Source: Pseudoduganella plicata (GTDB taxonomy: Bacteria; Pseudomonadota; Gammaproteobacteria; Burkholderiales; Burkholderiaceae_D). Taken from it: a DNA stretch of 64,000 nt. The stretch is from NCBI RefSeq assembly GCF_004421005.1, contig NZ_CP038026.1, positions 2,790,001 to 2,854,000 of the forward strand, given 5' to 3'. Both the position numbers and the translations under genes were made by a program. Positions 62,938-64,000 of this stretch are shown piece after piece; position 1 is the stretch's first letter; every line of letters begins with the position of its first letter. Below the pieces are notes generated by a model, which was not told the DNA's origin, made no database searches, and saw only the letters and a program-made list of their open reading frames with translations.

Positions 62938-64000
62938 TTAGTTTTCTGGATCTTTTTTATTCTCCGGCTGCGGAGTTGGTTTCCGCCACGCGGCTGCGGC
63001 CCCTTTCCGCTCCGGTATGGGCTCGAGCATATTCCTAGCTTTTAGCCTCAAGAAGACGTTTTTCATAGTATTCTCACTTTTGATACCAGTAACGTCACGC
63101 GCAACTGTATTTGTGATCTCATCATGCATTTCCATGTATTTCATAACTAGCTCCTCTGGAGAGCCAAGAGATTCATGTTTGATCACTACAATTACCGATT
63201 CTTCAGTTTCTGTAATTATTGGGGGCTTTAGACGCAACGCCTCCATTGCCGCAAACGCAGTATCGAGCCCCTCCCCAACGTCCTTGTTAGGAGGGTTCGG
63301 AAATTTGTTAATCAAGCGGACGAGTGCCGGATTCCTTGCACTCTGAGCTTTCAATATGTTCCGGGGTGTAACGTGACCCGGCAATTTCCCTGGACTTTCG
63401 ACCTCTACACGATTGTCAAAAATGCGGATTTGAACATCCGTCGCGATACTGTAGTCCCGATGCAGCACAGCATTTGCGATCACCTCGTGAAGCACTTCTT
63501 CTGGATACTCGACCGATTCGAGCCCTTGTTCGCCAAGCTTCTTCACCCCTTCGATGATCTTCTTCGTCTCTGCCACCGCGTTATATATCAAGTTATATAC
63601 ATCACCCTCGATAGTCAAGGGAATGTCCTTAAGGTACTCCCTCCCGATATCGTCTTTGGTTTGATACCGTGTAACTTTAATACTACTGCGTTTTGCCAGA
63701 AATACTGCCGGCTCATCACAGAATAACAAAACTCCCGTTACTCGCACATGATTATCTTTGACAAGGTCTTGATTTTCCAAGTAGGTCAAAGGCTCAGCAG
63801 AAGGAATAACATTTATTAAAAAATTGATGATTGAATTACTATTCTCGACCCGCCTGAGCGGCATTTCAATCCATTCATTTTCAAAAGTAATAATTCCCTT
63901 ATCCAGCTTAAGGCGAGAAAGTTTTTCCTCCGTATCAATTTTTTGCTTTCCCGCATTGACTCGGACAAAAACATCCCCACCAGAAGACTTTACTATGTCC
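62938..64000 (-). CDS. RecG-like/AlbA_2 (Schlafen-type) ATP-binding protein (5' end beyond window)
   Basis: The frame is open from stop 62938 to the right edge (about 354 residues in the window); an internal ATG at 63864 is not the real start. The visible end of the AlbA_2 domain (SSGGDVFVRVNAGKQKI) is followed by the C-terminal RecG-like ATPase part: NHVRVTGVLLFCDEPAVFL, EEVLHEVIANAVLHRDYS, IRIFDNRVEVESPGKLPGHV and GEGLDTAFAAMEALRLKPP. Proteins of this type are transcription regulators or defence components. It is AT-rich with codon use unlike the core genes, hence probably transferred. Confidence 0.85.
   Translation of the reverse strand, partial: DIVKSSGGDVFVRVNAGKQKIDTEEKLSRLKLDKGIITFENEWIEMPLRRVENSNSIINFLINVIPSAEPLTYLENQDLVKDNHVRVTGVLLFCDEPAVFLAKRSSIKVTRYQTKDDIGREYLKDIPLTIEGDVYNLIYNAVAETKKIIEGVKKLGEQGLESVEYPEEVLHEVIANAVLHRDYSIATDVQIRIFDNRVEVESPGKLPGHVTPRNILKAQSARNPALVRLINKFPNPPNKDVGEGLDTAFAAMEALRLKPPIITETEESVIVVIKHESLGSPEELVMKYMEMHDEITNTVARDVTGIKSENTMKNVFLRLKARNMLEPIPERKGAAAAWRKPTPQPENKKDPEN

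Noticed and set aside
44400..62940. Insertion sequence or prophage as carrier of the accessory region
   Set aside because: No transposase, integrase, phage structural gene or terminal inverted repeat was recognised; only nrdA and rhs duplications are visible.
1..64000. tRNA, rRNA and riboswitches
   Set aside because: No tRNA-like TTCGAATC arm with a matching cloverleaf, no rRNA core sequence and no TPP or cobalamin box was recognised by eye.

Overview
The window looks like a chromosomal segment of a GC-rich betaproteobacterium, most likely the Massilia/Duganella/Pseudoduganella group of Oxalobacteraceae. This is inferred from protein features and neighbourhoods (chemosensory pil cluster, rubredoxin, thiD-like, hemL; accB-accC-prmA-zinc-ribbon protein-PfkB kinase; a long KPAAK-type histone H1-like protein; abundant GGACCTGACCCC and CGGTGACAGGCTCC palindromes). 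No database search or GC calculation was run.

Layout. 1-8491 (minus): pilG-pilH-pilI-pilJ-pilL/chpA, the chemosensory system that controls type IV pili; pilL runs off the left edge and pilK is not between pilJ and pilL. 8695-13645: rubredoxin, a ThiD-like kinase, hemL, an NRAMP-family transporter with altered metal-site motifs, and CorA. 13804-16250 (minus): TonB-family protein, aroE, mtgA. A TonB-dependent receptor with a Fur-like box is transcribed divergently. 18754-23355 (minus): mpl, an esterase, ubiC and an RNase II-family exonuclease. 23445-30247 (plus): a nucleotidyltransferase-like protein, a TlpA-like thioredoxin, aroQ, accB, accC, prmA, a zinc-ribbon/DUF3426 protein and a PfkB kinase. 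30332-35067: YggT, histone H1-like protein, an 838-bp gene-poor stretch, GST, a nucleotidyltransferase and a decayed chemoreceptor. 35154-44377 (minus): a tightly overlapping 11-gene type II secretion/type IV pilus-like operon whose secretin carries N-terminal TPR-like repeats and a C-terminal cohesin-like domain.

The right third is accessory. 44582-57111 holds a 3142-aa Sec-exported Rhs/YD-repeat protein with its candidate immunity gene. Downstream is an orphan Rhs C-terminal toxin module, joined through a nearly identical 669-bp duplication, with its own candidate immunity genes. nrdB follows (57360-58472), intact, but the nrdA beside it is only a C-terminal fragment. Between that fragment and a second, more decayed nrdA fragment sits a five-gene type VI secretion cargo operon: PAAR, DUF4123 chaperone, co-chaperone, Tox-REase-5 nuclease, Imm52-like immunity. 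The order matches what is described for the TseT locus of Pseudomonas aeruginosa. An AT-richer gene for a RecG/Schlafen-type AlbA_2 protein runs off the right edge.

A cross-cutting observation: four otherwise ordinary genes (aroE, TonB-dependent receptor, mpl, the GspL/PilM-like gene) are each broken by loss of one base in a G/C homopolymer. A sequencing or assembly artefact is more likely than four independent pseudogenes. They are annotated here as genes with a frameshift.
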